The notes: generated from the sequence alone by a model not told the origin. A stretch of DNA of 64,000 nucleotides from Fusobacterium ulcerans (GCF_003019675.1 NZ_CP028105.1:3364282-3428281); one strand, 5' to 3'; counted from the stretch's first letter, positions 1 to 9,850 are shown. Program-made: numbers and translations.

Positions 1-1386
1 GTAAGTAAAGCACCTGCTAAAAAAGCTGATGCAGTTCTTACTGACATCTCTACCGACATTGTTGTAGTTGGAGGAGGAGGAGCTGGACTTACTGCTGCTA
101 TTGCTGCAAAAGAAAAGGGAGCTAATGTTATCCTTCTTGAAAAAATGGCTATGTTAGGTGGAAACACTAACTATGCAACTGGTGGTATTAATGCTGCTAA
201 TACTTCTCTTCAAAAGAAATTAGGTATTGAAGATTCAGAAGAACTTTTCTATAACGATACTATGAAAGGTGGAAAAAACAAAAATAATCCTGAACTTCTT
301 AAAAAAATGACTGATGAATCTAAACATATTATTGACTGGCTTATTTCAAAAGGAACTGATCTTACAGAAGTTTCTTTCTCTGGTGGTCAAAGTGTAAAAA
401 GAATTCACAGACCTACTGGTGGAAAAGCTGTTGGTCCTGTTGTTGTAGCTGCTCTTAGTGATACTGCTGATAAATTAGGAATTGAAATCAGAACTGAAAG
501 TGAAGTTACTAAATTAATAAAAACTGGTGATAAAGTTACTGGTGTAGAAGTTAAACATAAAGGACAAACTTATGTTATTTCTGCTAAAGCTGTGGTTATG
601 GCTACTGGTGGATTTGGTGCCAACCCTGCTATGATAGAAGAATACAATCCTGCTCTTAAAGGATTTGGTTCTACTAACAGCCCTGCTATTACTGGTGAAG
701 GTATCAAAATGGTTAAAGCTGCTGGTGCTGATCTTGTAGATATGCCTGAAATTCAAACTCACCCTACAGTAGTTCATAATAATACTGCTATGATTACTGA
801 AAGTGTAAGAGGAGAAGGGGCTATCTTAATCAACAGAGATGGTAAGAGATTTATCAACGAACTTGAAACTAGAGATGTTGTTTCTAAAGCTGAACTTGCT
901 CAAAAAGGCGCAAGTGCTTTCCTAGTATTTGATCAAGGTACAAGAGAAAATCTTTCTGCAATAAATGGATATGTTAAACAGGGATTTGCAGTTGAAGCTT
1001 CTACTTTAGAAGAGTTAGCTGGAAAAGTAGGAATCGAACCTAAAACTTTTGTTGAAACTATTACAACTTATAATGGATATGTAAAAGCTGGTGAAGATAA
1101 AGATTTTGGTAAGAAAGGACTTCCTAGAGAATTAGTGAAAGCTCCATTCTATGCTATTGAAGTATCTCCTGCTATCCATCACACTATGGGAGGAGTTCGT
1201 ATCAATACTGATACTCAAGTTCTTACTCCTGAAGGAAAAGTTATTCCTGGACTATATGCTGCTGGTGAAATCACTGGTGGAGTACATGGAGGTAACAGAA
1301 TTGGTGGAAATGCTGTAACTGATATTACTGTTTTTGGTAAAATAGCTGGAGAAAATGCAGCTGATTTTGTTAAAAATTCTAAATAA
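1..1386 (+). CDS. Fumarate reductase/flavocytochrome c-type FAD flavoprotein, 5' end missing
   Basis: The frame is open from base 1, so the gene starts before the window and the first ATG at 145 is internal. The fragment carries an FAD dinucleotide-binding motif (VVGGGGAGLTAAIAA, near codon 21) and the C-terminal flavoprotein signature (TMGGVRINTDTQVL, then GLYAAGEITGGVHG and GGNAVTDITVFGKIAG). The family reduces fumarate or related enoates using FAD. In flavocytochrome c or urocanate-reductase relatives an N-terminal FMN or haem domain supplies electrons, and that part would lie outside the window. The Lys/Ala-rich start (SKAPAKKAD) looks like a linker after such a domain. The substrate cannot be decided here. 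A hairpin terminator follows 20 bp after the stop. Confidence 0.85.
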   Translation, partial: VSKAPAKKADAVLTDISTDIVVVGGGGAGLTAAIAAKEKGANVILLEKMAMLGGNTNYATGGINAANTSLQKKLGIEDSEELFYNDTMKGGKNKNNPELLKKMTDESKHIIDWLISKGTDLTEVSFSGGQSVKRIHRPTGGKAVGPVVVAALSDTADKLGIEIRTESEVTKLIKTGDKVTGVEVKHKGQTYVISAKAVVMATGGFGANPAMIEEYNPALKGFGSTNSPAITGEGIKMVKAAGADLVDMPEIQTHPTVVHNNTAMITESVRGEGAILINRDGKRFINELETRDVVSKAELAQKGASAFLVFDQGTRENLSAINGYVKQGFAVEASTLEELAGKVGIEPKTFVETITTYNGYVKAGEDKDFGKKGLPRELVKAPFYAIEVSPAIHHTMGGVRINTDTQVLTPEGKVIPGLYAAGEITGGVHGGNRIGGNAVTDITVFGKIAGENAADFVKNSK

Positions 1387-1404
1387 TAAATTTTTATAAA
1401 TATT

Positions 1405-1458
1405 AAAAAGAGATTGACCTAAAACTTATTTTAGTTTTTAGTCAATCTCTTTATTTTT
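1405..1458. terminator. Bidirectional terminator between the flavoprotein gene and clpB
   Basis: A 12-bp perfect stem (AAAGAGATTGAC at 1407-1418 with its complement at 1441-1452) is followed by a T-rich tract on the plus side and preceded by an A-rich tract for the minus side. It lies between two convergent genes. Confidence 0.8.
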
Positions 1459-1460
1459 TA

Positions 1461-4037
1461 TTATTTCTCTCTTACTTTAAATTCTATCTGTCCATTTACA
1501 AGTTCTACATCCACTTTATCTCTTTCTTTAATTCTATTAGAAAGTATCATCTTAGCAAGAGATGTTTCAAGTTGTTTTTGAATATATCTTCTAAGTGGTC
1601 TAGCACCATATTGAGGATCATACGCATTAGTTGCCAGATATTCAACAACTGGCTCTGTAAAATGCAGCTCAATATATCTATCTTTTACTTTTTCTTGTAC
1701 AGACTCAAGTGATAATCTTACAATGTCTTTTATAGAAGCTAAATCTAAAGCTTTAAATATAATAATTTCATCTACCCTGTTTAAGAACTCAGGTCTGAAA
1801 TTAGCTTTTAATTGATCAAGTACTCTCTCTTTTGTTTCTTCTTTTAAATTGATATCTTCAAGTATTAAGTGACTTCCTATATTAGATGTCATAATTATCA
1901 ATGTATTTTTAAAGTCTATCATTCTACCTTGTCCATCAGTAAGTCTACCATCATCAAGCACTTGAAGAAGAATATTAAATACATCTGGATGGGCTTTTTC
2001 TATTTCATCAAACAGGATTACTGAATAAGGTTTTGTTCTTACAGCCTCTGTCAGCTGTCCTCCCTCTTCATAACCTACATATCCTGGAGGTGCTCCTATC
2101 AATCTAGTAGTGGAGAATTTATCCATATATTCACTCATATCTATTCTTATAACATTATCTTCATTGTCAAATAAATTATAAGCTAGAGATTTTGCAAGAT
2201 AAGTTTTTCCTACTCCTGTTGGTCCTAAAAATATAAATGATCCCATAGGTCTATTTTTATCTTTAAGTCCAGCTCTTGATCTAATCATAGTATCTGCTAC
2301 TGCTCTTACAGCTTCATCCTGACCTTTTACTCTGTCTTTTAAAGTATTTTCAAGGTTAAGTATTTTTTCTTTTTCAGTTTCAGCTAATTTAGATACTGGA
2401 ATACCAGTCCATTTAGAAACAATATCAGCTATTTCATCAGCATTAACCTCTTGTTTTAACAGTCCGCTGTTTCCATAAGTTTCATCTAATTTTGCCTGCT
2501 GTTCCTGTATTTCTTTTTCAATACCAGCTAATTTTCCATATTTTAATTCTGATAATCTGCTTAAATCATAATTTCTTTCAGCTTGTTCCATTTCAAGTTT
2601 AACTTTTTCAGCTTCTTCTTTAAGCTGTTTTACTTTTGTTATATCTCTTTTTTCAAGTTCCCATTGTGATTTCAACAAAGATTTTTTAGAGTTCATTTCT
2701 GCAAGTTCTTTTTCAAGTATTTCTAATCTATCTTTTGATCCTTGATCAGTTTCTTTTTTCAAAGCTTCTCTTTCTATTTCCAGCTGCATACTTTTTCTAG
2801 TTAATTCATCAAGCTCTGCTGGCATAGAATCTATCTCTGTTCTTATCATAGCTGCTGCTTCGTCTATAAGGTCAATAGCTTTATCTGGAAGCTGTCTGTC
2901 TGCTATATATCTGTTACTCAAAGTTGCTGCTGAAACTATTGCAGAGTCAGATATTCTTACTCCATGATACATTTCAAATTTCTCTTTAAGTCCTCTTAAA
3001 ATAGATATAGTATCTTCAACAGTAGGTTCATCAACCATTACTATCTGGAATCTTCTTTCAAGAGCAGCATCTTTTTCAATATATTTTCTGTACTCATCTA
3101 TAGTAGTAGCTCCAATTACTCTTACTTCTCCTCTGGCAAGCATAGGTTTTAAAATATTCCCTGCATCCATTGCTCCATCAGTTTTTCCTGCACCAACTAT
3201 AGTATGTATCTCATCTATAAATAGTATTATATTTCCGTTTGAACTTTCTACTTCTTTTAATACACCTTTAAGTCTTTCTTCAAACTCTCCTCTGAATTTT
3301 GCTCCAGCTATCAGTGCACCCATATCCAATGAATAAAGTTTCTTTCCTTTTAATGATTCTGGAACATCACCATTAAGTATTCTTTGAGCAAGTCCTTCAG
3401 CTATAGCAGTTTTTCCTACTCCAGGCTCTCCTATTAATATAGGGTTGTTTTTAGTTCTTCTTGATATTATCTGTATAGTTCTTCTTATTTCACTATCTCT
3501 TCCTATAATAGGATCTATTTTACCTTGTCTTGCTAATTCAACAAGATCTCTTGCATATTTTTCAAGAACTTCATATGTTGCTTCTGGATTTTGAGAATCT
3601 ACTTTTTGATTTCCTCTCACCTCTTTTACTGCTGCTTCATATTTTTTTTCATCTATTCCTAATTTTTTCAATAGAGGCATCTCTTTTATCAACGCCCAAA
3701 AGATGTGTTCTACACTAACATAAGAATCTCCCATCTTTTCCATAATATTTTCTGCTTCTATTAAAATTCTGTGAGTAGATTGATCTAAAGTAACATCTCC
3801 CAAACTGCTTCCTTCTATTCTAGGGAATTTATTCACTTCATTTTCTATCTGCCCAATAATGTAGTTGAGATTCAATTCAAGCTTCTCCATAATTCTTGGA
3901 ATAAGTCCTTCTGTATTTTTTAAAAGTGCCAATGCCAAAAATTCAGGTTTTATTGTTTGTTGTTTAGCTCTCATAGTCAATGCTTGAGCCTCATTTAAAG
4001 CAAGTAATGAATTCTCTGTAAATTTGTTTGGATTCAT
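1461..4037 (-). CDS. clpB: ATP-dependent disaggregase ClpB
   Basis: ClpB is a hexameric AAA+ chaperone that pulls polypeptides out of cytosolic aggregates together with DnaK. The 858-residue product has the N-terminal Clp repeats ([20 protein letters not shown]), a first nucleotide domain with Walker [14 protein letters not shown] and Walker B LFIDEIH, a long coiled-coil middle domain (about 400-530) that distinguishes ClpB from ClpA/ClpC, and a second domain with [12 protein letters not shown] and [11 protein letters not shown]. The frame stays open 34 codons further upstream, but a consensus sigma-70 promoter lies inside that extension. The ATG at 4037 has an AAGGAGG site, and the resulting length matches the family. 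I saw no CIRCE element (HrcA operator). Confidence 0.97.
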   Translation of the reverse strand: MNPNKFTENSLLALNEAQALTMRAKQQTIKPEFLALALLKNTEGLIPRIMEKLELNLNYIIGQIENEVNKFPRIEGSSLGDVTLDQSTHRILIEAENIMEKMGDSYVSVEHIFWALIKEMPLLKKLGIDEKKYEAAVKEVRGNQKVDSQNPEATYEVLEKYARDLVELARQGKIDPIIGRDSEIRRTIQIISRRTKNNPILIGEPGVGKTAIAEGLAQRILNGDVPESLKGKKLYSLDMGALIAGAKFRGEFEERLKGVLKEVESSNGNIILFIDEIHTIVGAGKTDGAMDAGNILKPMLARGEVRVIGATTIDEYRKYIEKDAALERRFQIVMVDEPTVEDTISILRGLKEKFEMYHGVRISDSAIVSAATLSNRYIADRQLPDKAIDLIDEAAAMIRTEIDSMPAELDELTRKSMQLEIEREALKKETDQGSKDRLEILEKELAEMNSKKSLLKSQWELEKRDITKVKQLKEEAEKVKLEMEQAERNYDLSRLSELKYGKLAGIEKEIQEQQAKLDETYGNSGLLKQEVNADEIADIVSKWTGIPVSKLAETEKEKILNLENTLKDRVKGQDEAVRAVADTMIRSRAGLKDKNRPMGSFIFLGPTGVGKTYLAKSLAYNLFDNEDNVIRIDMSEYMDKFSTTRLIGAPPGYVGYEEGGQLTEAVRTKPYSVILFDEIEKAHPDVFNILLQVLDDGRLTDGQGRMIDFKNTLIIMTSNIGSHLILEDINLKEETKERVLDQLKANFRPEFLNRVDEIIIFKALDLASIKDIVRLSLESVQEKVKDRYIELHFTEPVVEYLATNAYDPQYGARPLRRYIQKQLETSLAKMILSNRIKERDKVDVELVNGQIEFKVREK

Positions 4038-4106
4038 ATAACCAACCTCCTTTTCAATCTCTATATTAAAATTTAATTTATAACAATATTCATCTTTTAT
4101 ATTTTG

Positions 4107-4135
4107 ATTATAGAACACTTTTTTATTTTTGTCAA
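4107..4135 (-). promoter_or_regulatory. Sigma-70-type promoter of clpB
   Basis: On the minus strand TTGACA (4135-4130) and TATAAT (4112-4107) are separated by exactly 17 bp, a perfect consensus. It would give a leader of about 60 nt before the ATG at 4037 and rules out the longer open frame as the translated start. Confidence 0.85.
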
Positions 4136-4347
4136 CCATTTTAAAACAATATTTTTTTTTATTCTTTTTTCACTACATTTATTTTATATTTTATTATTCA
4201 GTTTAAAAATGATTTTTCTTTTATATTTATATTATACTCTTTCCAAATATTTTTCCTCTTTAATTTATCTTTTTATTATATTATACTGTAGTTTAGAAAC
4301 ATTACTATTTATGGTTCAAAATTTCTCAAATAATAATTTGATTTATT

Positions 4348-4376
4348 TTGAAAAGTGTGAAATAATATCTTATATA
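4348..4376 (+). promoter_or_regulatory. Probable promoter of the PTS IIA gene
   Basis: TTGAAA (4348-4353), a 17-bp spacer and TATATA (4371-4376) lie 45 bp upstream of the IIA start. The rest of the 4140-4347 intergenic DNA is very A/T-rich and shows no gene. Confidence 0.5.
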
Positions 4377-4420
4377 CATTGTTTATAATTTCTAAATCTT
4401 GAAAAAATAGGGAGGAAAAT

Positions 4421-4918
4421 ATGGGATTATTTGACATGTTTAAGAAAAAGAAAGAAGAGGAATGGTTTGATATATATTCTCCACTTAATGGAAAAGTTAT
4501 AGATTTATCAGAAGTTCCTGATGAAGCTTTTGCTCAAAAAATGGTAGGAGACGGATGTGCTATTGATCCTGCTGAAGGAGTAGTGTGTGCTCCAGTAGAT
4601 GGTGAAATTGATATTTTTGAAACTAATCATGCTGTAAGTTTTGAAACTCCTAATGGACTTGAAATGATAGTTCACTTTGGAATAGATACTGTTACTTTAA
4701 AAGGTGAAGGATTCAAAAGAGTAGCTGCTGGAAATCAAGTTAAAGTTGGAGATAAATTAGTTGAGTATGATCTTGAATTTATAAAAAGCAAAGTACCTTC
4801 AGTAAAAACTCCTGTTATCATTAATAATATGGATATGATAGAAAAAATTGATGTTGTAGCTAAAGGTAAAGATGTTAAAATTGGAGATCTTTTAATGAGA
4901 GTACAACTAAAAAAATAA
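4421..4918 (+). CDS. crr: PTS glucose-family IIA component (EIIA-Glc-like)
   Basis: This is a cytosolic phosphocarrier that takes phosphate from HPr onto a histidine and passes it to a IIB domain of a sugar permease. The 165-residue single-domain protein contains the family signatures GEIDIFETNHAVSFETPNG and the active-site block IVHFGIDTVTLKGEGF, whose His is the phosphorylated residue. It is a stand-alone gene with a strong GGGAGGAAAAT site, its own probable promoter and a terminator right after it, so its IIBC partner is encoded elsewhere. The symbol is by analogy with the E. coli protein. A regulatory role (inducer exclusion) is possible but not shown by the sequence. Confidence 0.88.
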   Translation: MGLFDMFKKKKEEEWFDIYSPLNGKVIDLSEVPDEAFAQKMVGDGCAIDPAEGVVCAPVDGEIDIFETNHAVSFETPNGLEMIVHFGIDTVTLKGEGFKRVAAGNQVKVGDKLVEYDLEFIKSKVPSVKTPVIINNMDMIEKIDVVAKGKDVKIGDLLMRVQLKK

Positions 4919-4932
4919 TTAGTTAATTATTG

Positions 4933-4962
4933 ACCACCGTTTTAGAGCGGTGGTTTTTTATT
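4933..4962 (+). terminator. Terminator of the PTS IIA gene
   Basis: Stem ACCACCG (4933-4939) pairs with CGGTGGT (4948-4954) and is followed directly by a run of six T. Confidence 0.9.
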
Positions 4963-4964
4963 AT

Positions 4965-5002
4965 ATAAAAAGCTCTCTCCTTTTTTCAAAGAAGAGAGCC
5001 GT
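4965..5002 (-). terminator. Terminator of the 5011-6240 regulator gene
   Basis: On the minus strand AGCTCTCT (complement at 4971-4978) pairs with AGAGAGC (4993-4999) and runs into TTTTT, just past the stop codon of the leftward gene. Confidence 0.75.
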
Positions 5003-5010
5003 TATTACTC

Positions 5011-6240
5011 TTAAAATATTTCAAATTTTTTCAAAACTTCACTAGGCATATTTTTTTGATAATATTCCAATATTTTTATAGCTGGTTTATAATCTTTCTT
5101 TAGTTCTAATAAGTTGATATATTCATTTTCTATACTTTGTACAGAATAGAAATCGCTCTTTTCAAACATTTTGAATAATTCAGTTATTATATCCATTCTT
5201 TCTTCTATTTCACATCCCGAATTCTTTCCTACCATTAATGCTTCCATGTAAAAAGATCTGCTGTCTTTTGTTTTTCCTAATTCCTTTGCTCCCTTTGCTA
5301 ATAGAACAAGTACATCAAAGTTATCACATTCTTCTTTTATTCCATTTATTTCATAGTTATCTTTACATTTTTCATAGAATTTTTTTAAAAATACTTTATC
5401 TTCAGTAATTATTCCTATTTCAATAAGTTTGCTGTATGCTTCTGCCTTTTCTTCAGAACTTCTTCCTTTAGCTAAGGATACATACTCTTTAGACGCTTCC
5501 TCATAATCGCCCATATTTTTATAAGTTTTAGCTGTCATTTTTCTTACTTCAAATAAGAAATCTTCATTTTTAGACTTCTTAAATAAGAACTTTAATATAT
5601 TTAGTGCTTCTGTATACCCTTCTGTCTCTACTAAAGCCTCTGCATATCTGTACTGAAGCATTTCATATTCTTTGCTCCATTTTTCTTTTGAAAGTCTATC
5701 TTCAAATTTTCTATAAGTGAATACACTATTTTTATAATCACCTAATATTTTATTAAGTTTCATAATTTCTAATAGTTTTTCTTTAAGGTCAACTATTTTT
5801 CTGATACCATGAAGCGATTTTAGAATATAGTCTCTTGCATCTAAATAATTCTCTTCATTTTCAAATCTTGCAAAAAGTTTCATACAATATTCACTTCTAT
5901 CATTATCATTTAATTCAAAAAGTGCTTCTTCTATTTCCCAAATGTTTTCTTTGAGATCTGAACTTGTATCTTTAGTTATATTTTCTAAGTATTCCAAAGC
6001 CTGTACTTCTTTTGTTTTCATAAGATCACTTAGTTTGATGGAATCTTTTATTCCTCTTTCACCTAATATTTTAGTAAAGTTTTTGCAAAGTAATTTAGCT
6101 GTTTTTTCTGTCAGCGATCTTTTGCCTATTTCAATCATACCTAAAAAAACTCTAGTAATGTCATCCCCCACTAATTCTCCTTGAGTTATTTTATGTTTCT
6201 TTCTAAAGGCTAACAATTTTTCTTCTGGTGACAAAAACAT
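5011..6240 (-). CDS. Helix-turn-helix regulator with TPR-like helical repeats
   Basis: The N-terminal 60 residues form an XRE-like DNA-binding domain (LLAFRKKHKITQGELVG, then ITRVFLGMIEIGKRSLTE). The remaining 340 residues are repeated alpha-helical pairs resembling TPRs (for example TEALNILKFLFKKSK, YEEASKEYVSLAKG). This layout is that of Rgg/PlcR-type regulators, whose repeats bind a peptide or partner protein, but no peptide gene is visible nearby, so the ligand is unknown. The start has an AAAGGGGG site. It is monocistronic, between its own terminator and a promoter region with an inverted repeat at 6325-6341, which fits autoregulation. Confidence 0.7.
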   Translation of the reverse strand: MFLSPEEKLLAFRKKHKITQGELVGDDITRVFLGMIEIGKRSLTEKTAKLLCKNFTKILGERGIKDSIKLSDLMKTKEVQALEYLENITKDTSSDLKENIWEIEEALFELNDNDRSEYCMKLFARFENEENYLDARDYILKSLHGIRKIVDLKEKLLEIMKLNKILGDYKNSVFTYRKFEDRLSKEKWSKEYEMLQYRYAEALVETEGYTEALNILKFLFKKSKNEDFLFEVRKMTAKTYKNMGDYEEASKEYVSLAKGRSSEEKAEAYSKLIEIGIITEDKVFLKKFYEKCKDNYEINGIKEECDNFDVLVLLAKGAKELGKTKDSRSFYMEALMVGKNSGCEIEERMDIITELFKMFEKSDFYSVQSIENEYINLLELKKDYKPAIKILEYYQKNMPSEVLKKFEIF

Positions 6241-6324
6241 TTTCTTTTCCCCCTTTTGTCTATTTATTGGTTATAAAAAAATTCTTTATCAAAAAACCAA
6301 CTTTATTCCTGGCTTTTTAATGTT

Positions 6325-6345
6325 ATACGACTTTATCGTATTATA
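6325..6345 (-). promoter_or_regulatory. Promoter/operator region of the HTH-TPR regulator
   Basis: A minus-strand TATAAT (6345-6340) overlaps an inverted repeat, ATACGA (6325-6330) and TCGTAT (6336-6341). No good -35 hexamer is present at 17 bp. The remainder of the 6241-6604 gap is A/T-rich and contains only a weak hairpin near 6560-6585 that might end the neighbouring HAD gene. I see no further gene in it. Confidence 0.45.
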
Positions 6346-6604
6346 CTACAAATTTTCTTATTTGTGTATTGAAAATTTCATTTTTTTAAAAATTTTTTTA
6401 GATGTCTCCAATAATAACTTCGACAAAAGATATTTAAGTAATTAAAAAAAGTATTTAATTAATTCATAATGGCATATTTTAAATTATTTCATCCAATTTT
6501 TCCTTGTATGTATGCTTTTTTCCTTATTTTTAAGAACCAATCTTTTTTTTATTAATCTTCAAGAAGAGAATCGTTCTCTCTTTAGTTAACAGCGTTTATT
6601 AATT

Positions 6605-7210
6605 TTATAGTTCTATCCCCTTATTTTTTAGGAGTTCCTCTAACATTTCTGGAAAATCAAGGTGAATTCCTGCTATTCCTATTTTTTCTGCTCCTTCTAC
6701 ATTTACTTTAGTATCATCTATAAATAATGTTTCTTCAGGAATGAGTCCATATTTAGCTAACAATAACTCATATATTCTCTGATTTGGTTTTAAAAGATGG
6801 CAATAACAAGATATAACTCCTCCATCAAATGCATTAAAAAATTCCCAGTCATTTTGTATCTGCTCAAATGCTGGTCTATGAAAATTAGAAAGAACAAATA
6901 AATCATACCCTTTTTCTTTTAATTTTTTTAATACTTTAATATTTTCTTCTATTGGTATTAAACAATCCATTATATTATTTTTAAAAAGTTTTTCTAAATT
7001 CTCTCTTTCTTCTGGAATTTTTTCAGCAAATTTTTCTATTGCATCCTCATATGATAAAGTTCCTCTGTCAAGCTCCAACCATTCTTTACTTTTAAAAACA
7101 GTCTCTATAAACTTTTCCTGTCTTTCTTTTTTTACATTATTTTCTAAAAAATTCTCTGGAGTGTATTTAATAAGCACATTCCCTAAATCAAATATAATAT
7201 TTTTTATCAT
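6605..7210 (-). CDS. HAD-superfamily phosphatase (subfamily IA, YihX-like)
   Basis: A cytosolic phosphatase of about 201 residues with HAD motif I IIFDLGNVL (the nucleophile Asp), motif II VLSNF, and motif IV LFIDDTKVNVEGA. A four-helix cap follows motif I (residues 20-85), typical of the class that dephosphorylates small sugar phosphates such as alpha-glucose-1-phosphate or FMN. The frame opens 12 codons earlier, but ATG 7210 has the better site (AGAGGTTTAAG) and places motif I at the usual distance from the N-terminus. The substrate cannot be told. Confidence 0.82.
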   Translation of the reverse strand: MIKNIIFDLGNVLIKYTPENFLENNVKKERQEKFIETVFKSKEWLELDRGTLSYEDAIEKFAEKIPEERENLEKLFKNNIMDCLIPIEENIKVLKKLKEKGYDLFVLSNFHRPAFEQIQNDWEFFNAFDGGVISCYCHLLKPNQRIYELLLAKYGLIPEETLFIDDTKVNVEGAEKIGIAGIHLDFPEMLEELLKNKGIEL

Positions 7211-7230
7211 CTTAAACCTCTTTTTTAAAT

Positions 7231-7259
7231 TTGATATTTTCCTCAATCTGTATTATAAT
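7231..7259 (+). promoter_or_regulatory. Promoter of the Cof-type phosphatase
   Basis: TTGATA (7231-7236), a 17-bp spacer and TATAAT (7254-7259) lie 48 bp before the ATG. An 8-bp inverted pair (CCTCAATC at 7241-7248, GATTGAGG at 7292-7299) straddles the start of transcription, and its second arm contains the ribosome-binding site. Confidence 0.7.
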
Positions 7260-7306
7260 CTATGCATATTAGTTTAGCAATATTTTTATTCGATTGAGGT
7301 GATAAA

Positions 7307-8101
7307 ATGAAGATAAAAGCAGTTGCTCTGGACTTAGACGGAACACTCTTAACAACTGACAAAAAAATTTCAGATATTAATAGGGATGTTCTTAAAGAAT
7401 TGGAACAGCAAGGTGTAAAAATATTTATAGTTACAGGAAGAACTTACAATGCTGCTAAGCCTTATGCAGAATATCTGGATCTTGGCGGTGTTGTGATATC
7501 ATATAATGGAGCTAAGGTCGTTGAATATAAAAGTGATAGAGTTGTATTTGAACTGCCTTTGCAAGAAGAATATGTAAAAGAGGTTATAAGAATAGCTAGA
7601 AGAATGGGAGTTCCTCTTAACCTTTATCAGGACAATAAATGGTATGTAGAGGATTCAAGCAGAAAAGAAGTTCTTGAATATGCTAAAGAAAGAGATCTTA
7701 TCCCTATTGAAAAAGATTTCTATAGCTTTGATAACTACGAAATGACTAAAACTGTGTTCATGGGTGCACCTGATATTCTTGATGAAGTAAATAGAGAAGT
7801 AGAAAAAATATTAGGTAATAAAGTGTACAAAGCTAAATCTATGGATACCCTATATGAAGTGTTAAACAGAGAGGTAAATAAAGGTCTTGTACTGGAAAGA
7901 ACTCTCAGAACTTATGGTATTACTCCTGAAGAATGTGCAGCTTTTGGTGATGCTGTAAATGACATAGAAATGCTTACTTCTGTAAAATATGGAGTAGCTA
8001 TGGGAAATGCTCCTCATGAAGTAAAATCAAGAGTTAATTATGTCACTGACACGAACGATAATAATGGTGTAGCCAAATTTCTAAAGAAATTTTTCTTTTG
8101 A
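7307..8101 (+). CDS. Cof-type HAD-IIB phosphatase
   Basis: A 264-residue cytosolic HAD hydrolase with all four motifs: AVALDLDGTLL (I), IFIVTGRTY (II), the conserved Lys in VNKGLVLERTL (III), and AAFGDAVNDIEML (IV). The insertion between II and III is the C2B cap of the Cof/YidA family, which acts on sugar phosphates, FMN or pyridoxal phosphate. It has its own promoter and a GAGGTGATAAA site. The guaA promoter begins inside its last codons, so the two genes are independently transcribed. The physiological substrate is not predictable. Confidence 0.88.
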   Translation: MKIKAVALDLDGTLLTTDKKISDINRDVLKELEQQGVKIFIVTGRTYNAAKPYAEYLDLGGVVISYNGAKVVEYKSDRVVFELPLQEEYVKEVIRIARRMGVPLNLYQDNKWYVEDSSRKEVLEYAKERDLIPIEKDFYSFDNYEMTKTVFMGAPDILDEVNREVEKILGNKVYKAKSMDTLYEVLNREVNKGLVLERTLRTYGITPEECAAFGDAVNDIEMLTSVKYGVAMGNAPHEVKSRVNYVTDTNDNNGVAKFLKKFFF

Positions 8102-8126
8102 CACGATTTCGATTTTATGATAGAAT
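8098..8126 (+). promoter_or_regulatory. Promoter of guaA
   Basis: TTGACA (8098-8103), a 17-bp spacer and TAGAAT (8121-8126). It overlaps the stop codon of the upstream HAD gene and implies a leader of about 90 nt for guaA. Confidence 0.7.
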
Positions 8127-8139
8127 TCTATAATCAAAT

Positions 8140-8208
8140 AAATATCATATAAAGGTTGATATTTGTTTTCAAGTTGTTTAACAAGGAGCATTTCGCTCCT
8201 TTTATTTT
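8140..8208 (+). promoter_or_regulatory. Two-hairpin guaA leader with terminator-like second stem
   Basis: Downstream of the predicted start point lie a hairpin AAATATCA/TGATATTT (8140-8147 with 8157-8164) and a second one AAGGAGC/GCTCCTT (8183-8189 with 8195-8201) followed by TTATTTT. A terminator inside the leader of a purine gene suggests attenuation. I do not recognise the purine riboswitch core. The second stem could instead simply end transcripts from the upstream gene. Confidence 0.45.
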
Positions 8209-8224
8209 AAATTTGGAGGTTTTT

Positions 8225-9763
8225 ATGAAAGAAAATAGTATTGTAATACTGGACTTTGGTTCTCAATACAATCAACTGATTGCCAGAAGAGTCAGAGAAA
8301 TGGGTGTTTATGCTGAAGTTGTTCCATATTTTGAACCTTTAGAAAAAATACTTGCTAGAAAGCCTAAAGGAATAATCCTTTCAGGAGGACCTTCCTCTGT
8401 ATATGCAGAAGGAGCTCCTACTATAGACAAAGAATTATTCTACAAAGGTATCCCTGTATTAGGTATCTGTTATGGTATGCAGCTTACTACTCACTTAATG
8501 GGTGGAGAAGTTGCTAGAGCTGATAAACAGGAATTTGGTAAAGCTGAACTTTTAATTGATTCTGCTGACAGTCCGCTTTTCCAAGGTATTCCTAACAATT
8601 CTAAAGTATGGATGAGCCACAATGACCATGTTACTAAAATGGCTCCTGGATTTGTTCAAATTGGTCATACTGATTCATGTGTAGCTGCTGTGCATCTGCC
8701 TGAAGTTAATAGTTACTGTATTCAATTCCATGCTGAAGTTACTCACTCAGAATATGGAACTCAAATCCTTAAAAACTTTGTTTTCAATGTTGCTAAATGT
8801 GAGCAAAACTGGTCAATGGGTAACTACATTGAAGAAACTGTAAAAAGCATCAAAGAAACTGTTGGAGATAAAAAAGTTCTTCTTGGACTTTCAGGAGGAG
8901 TTGACTCATCAGTTGCTGCTACTCTTATCCACAAAGCTATTGGAGATCAACTTACTTGTATTTTCGTAGATACTGGATTATTAAGAAAAGATGAAGCTAA
9001 AAAAGTAATGGAAATATATGGAGAAAACTTCCATATGAATATCAAATGTGTTGATGCAGAAGATAGATTCCTTGCTAAATTAGCTGGTGTATCTGACCCT
9101 GAAACTAAGAGAAAAATAATTGGAAAAGAATTCATTGAAGTATTTGATGAAGAAGCTAAAAAACTTGAAGATGTAGAATTCCTTGCTCAAGGAACTATAT
9201 ATCCAGATGTTATTGAATCTATGTCAGTAAAAGGACCTTCAATGACTATTAAATCTCACCACAATGTTGGAGGACTTCCAGAAGATATGAAATTTAAACT
9301 TCTTGAGCCTTTAAGAGAACTTTTCAAAGATGAAGTAAGAAAAGTAGGAAGAGAACTTGGAATTCCTGATCATATGGTTGACAGACATCCATTCCCAGGT
9401 CCAGGACTTGGAATCAGAATCCTTGGTGAAGTAGATAAAGAAAAAGCTGATATTTTAAGAGAAGCTGATGATATATTTATTGAAGAATTAAGAGCTGCTG
9501 ACCTTTATACTAAAGTAAGTCAAGCATTTGTTGTTCTTCTTCCAGTTAAATCTGTTGGAGTTATGGGAGATGAAAGAACTTATGAATATACTGCTGTATT
9601 GAGATCTGCTAATACTATTGACTTCATGACTGCTACTTGGTCACACCTTCCATTTGAGTTCTTAGAAAGAGTTTCTAATAGAATTTTAAATGAAGTTAAA
9701 GGAATCAATAGATTAACTTATGATATTTCATCAAAACCACCTGCAACTATCGAGTGGGAGTAG
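8225..9763 (+). CDS. guaA: GMP synthase (glutamine-hydrolysing)
   Basis: GuaA converts XMP, ATP and glutamine to GMP in the cytosol. The 512-residue protein has a class I amidotransferase domain with nucleophile Cys82 in GICYGMQ and the His/Glu of QFHAEVTH, an ATP-pyrophosphatase domain with the P-loop LSGGVDSS, and the C-terminal dimerisation domain ending [12 protein letters not shown] 8225 follows TTTGGAGGT. The frame is open upstream to 8156, but the encoded extension covers the leader hairpins and is not credible. The gene is intact, so the prophage that follows did not insert in its coding part. Confidence 0.97.
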   Translation: MKENSIVILDFGSQYNQLIARRVREMGVYAEVVPYFEPLEKILARKPKGIILSGGPSSVYAEGAPTIDKELFYKGIPVLGICYGMQLTTHLMGGEVARADKQEFGKAELLIDSADSPLFQGIPNNSKVWMSHNDHVTKMAPGFVQIGHTDSCVAAVHLPEVNSYCIQFHAEVTHSEYGTQILKNFVFNVAKCEQNWSMGNYIEETVKSIKETVGDKKVLLGLSGGVDSSVAATLIHKAIGDQLTCIFVDTGLLRKDEAKKVMEIYGENFHMNIKCVDAEDRFLAKLAGVSDPETKRKIIGKEFIEVFDEEAKKLEDVEFLAQGTIYPDVIESMSVKGPSMTIKSHHNVGGLPEDMKFKLLEPLRELFKDEVRKVGRELGIPDHMVDRHPFPGPGLGIRILGEVDKEKADILREADDIFIEELRAADLYTKVSQAFVVLLPVKSVGVMGDERTYEYTAVLRSANTIDFMTATWSHLPFEFLERVSNRILNEVKGINRLTYDISSKPPATIEWE

Positions 9764-9823
9764 TAGATAAATTTCTCTCAAACCATTATTTAAAGAGAGT
9801 TTGAAAGAACTAAAAAACCTTCG

Positions 9824-9845
9824 TGACAATAAAATGACAATAAAA
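9824..9845. repeat. Tandem 11-bp repeat at the left prophage edge
   Basis: Two exact adjacent copies of TGACAATAAAA (9824-9834, 9835-9845) lie between guaA and the first phage gene. They could be recombinase arm-type sites or part of an attachment site, but no matching copy was found at the right edge. Confidence 0.3.
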
Positions 9846-9850
9846 AATTA

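Noticed and set aside
4038-4139. N-terminal extension of ClpB
   Set aside because: The extension contains the -35 and -10 boxes of the clpB promoter.
8156-8224. N-terminal extension of GuaA to an upstream ATG
   Set aside because: It would translate the leader hairpins, and GuaA proteins start near the ATG at 8225, which has a proper ribosome site.
9835-9849. 15-base match between the left prophage edge (ATGACAATAAAAAAT) and the antirepressor start region near 23230
   Set aside because: The second copy is coding DNA internal to the prophage (Met-Thr-Ile-Lys-Asn). With such A/T-rich sequence a chance match is likely, and it cannot be an attachment-site pair.
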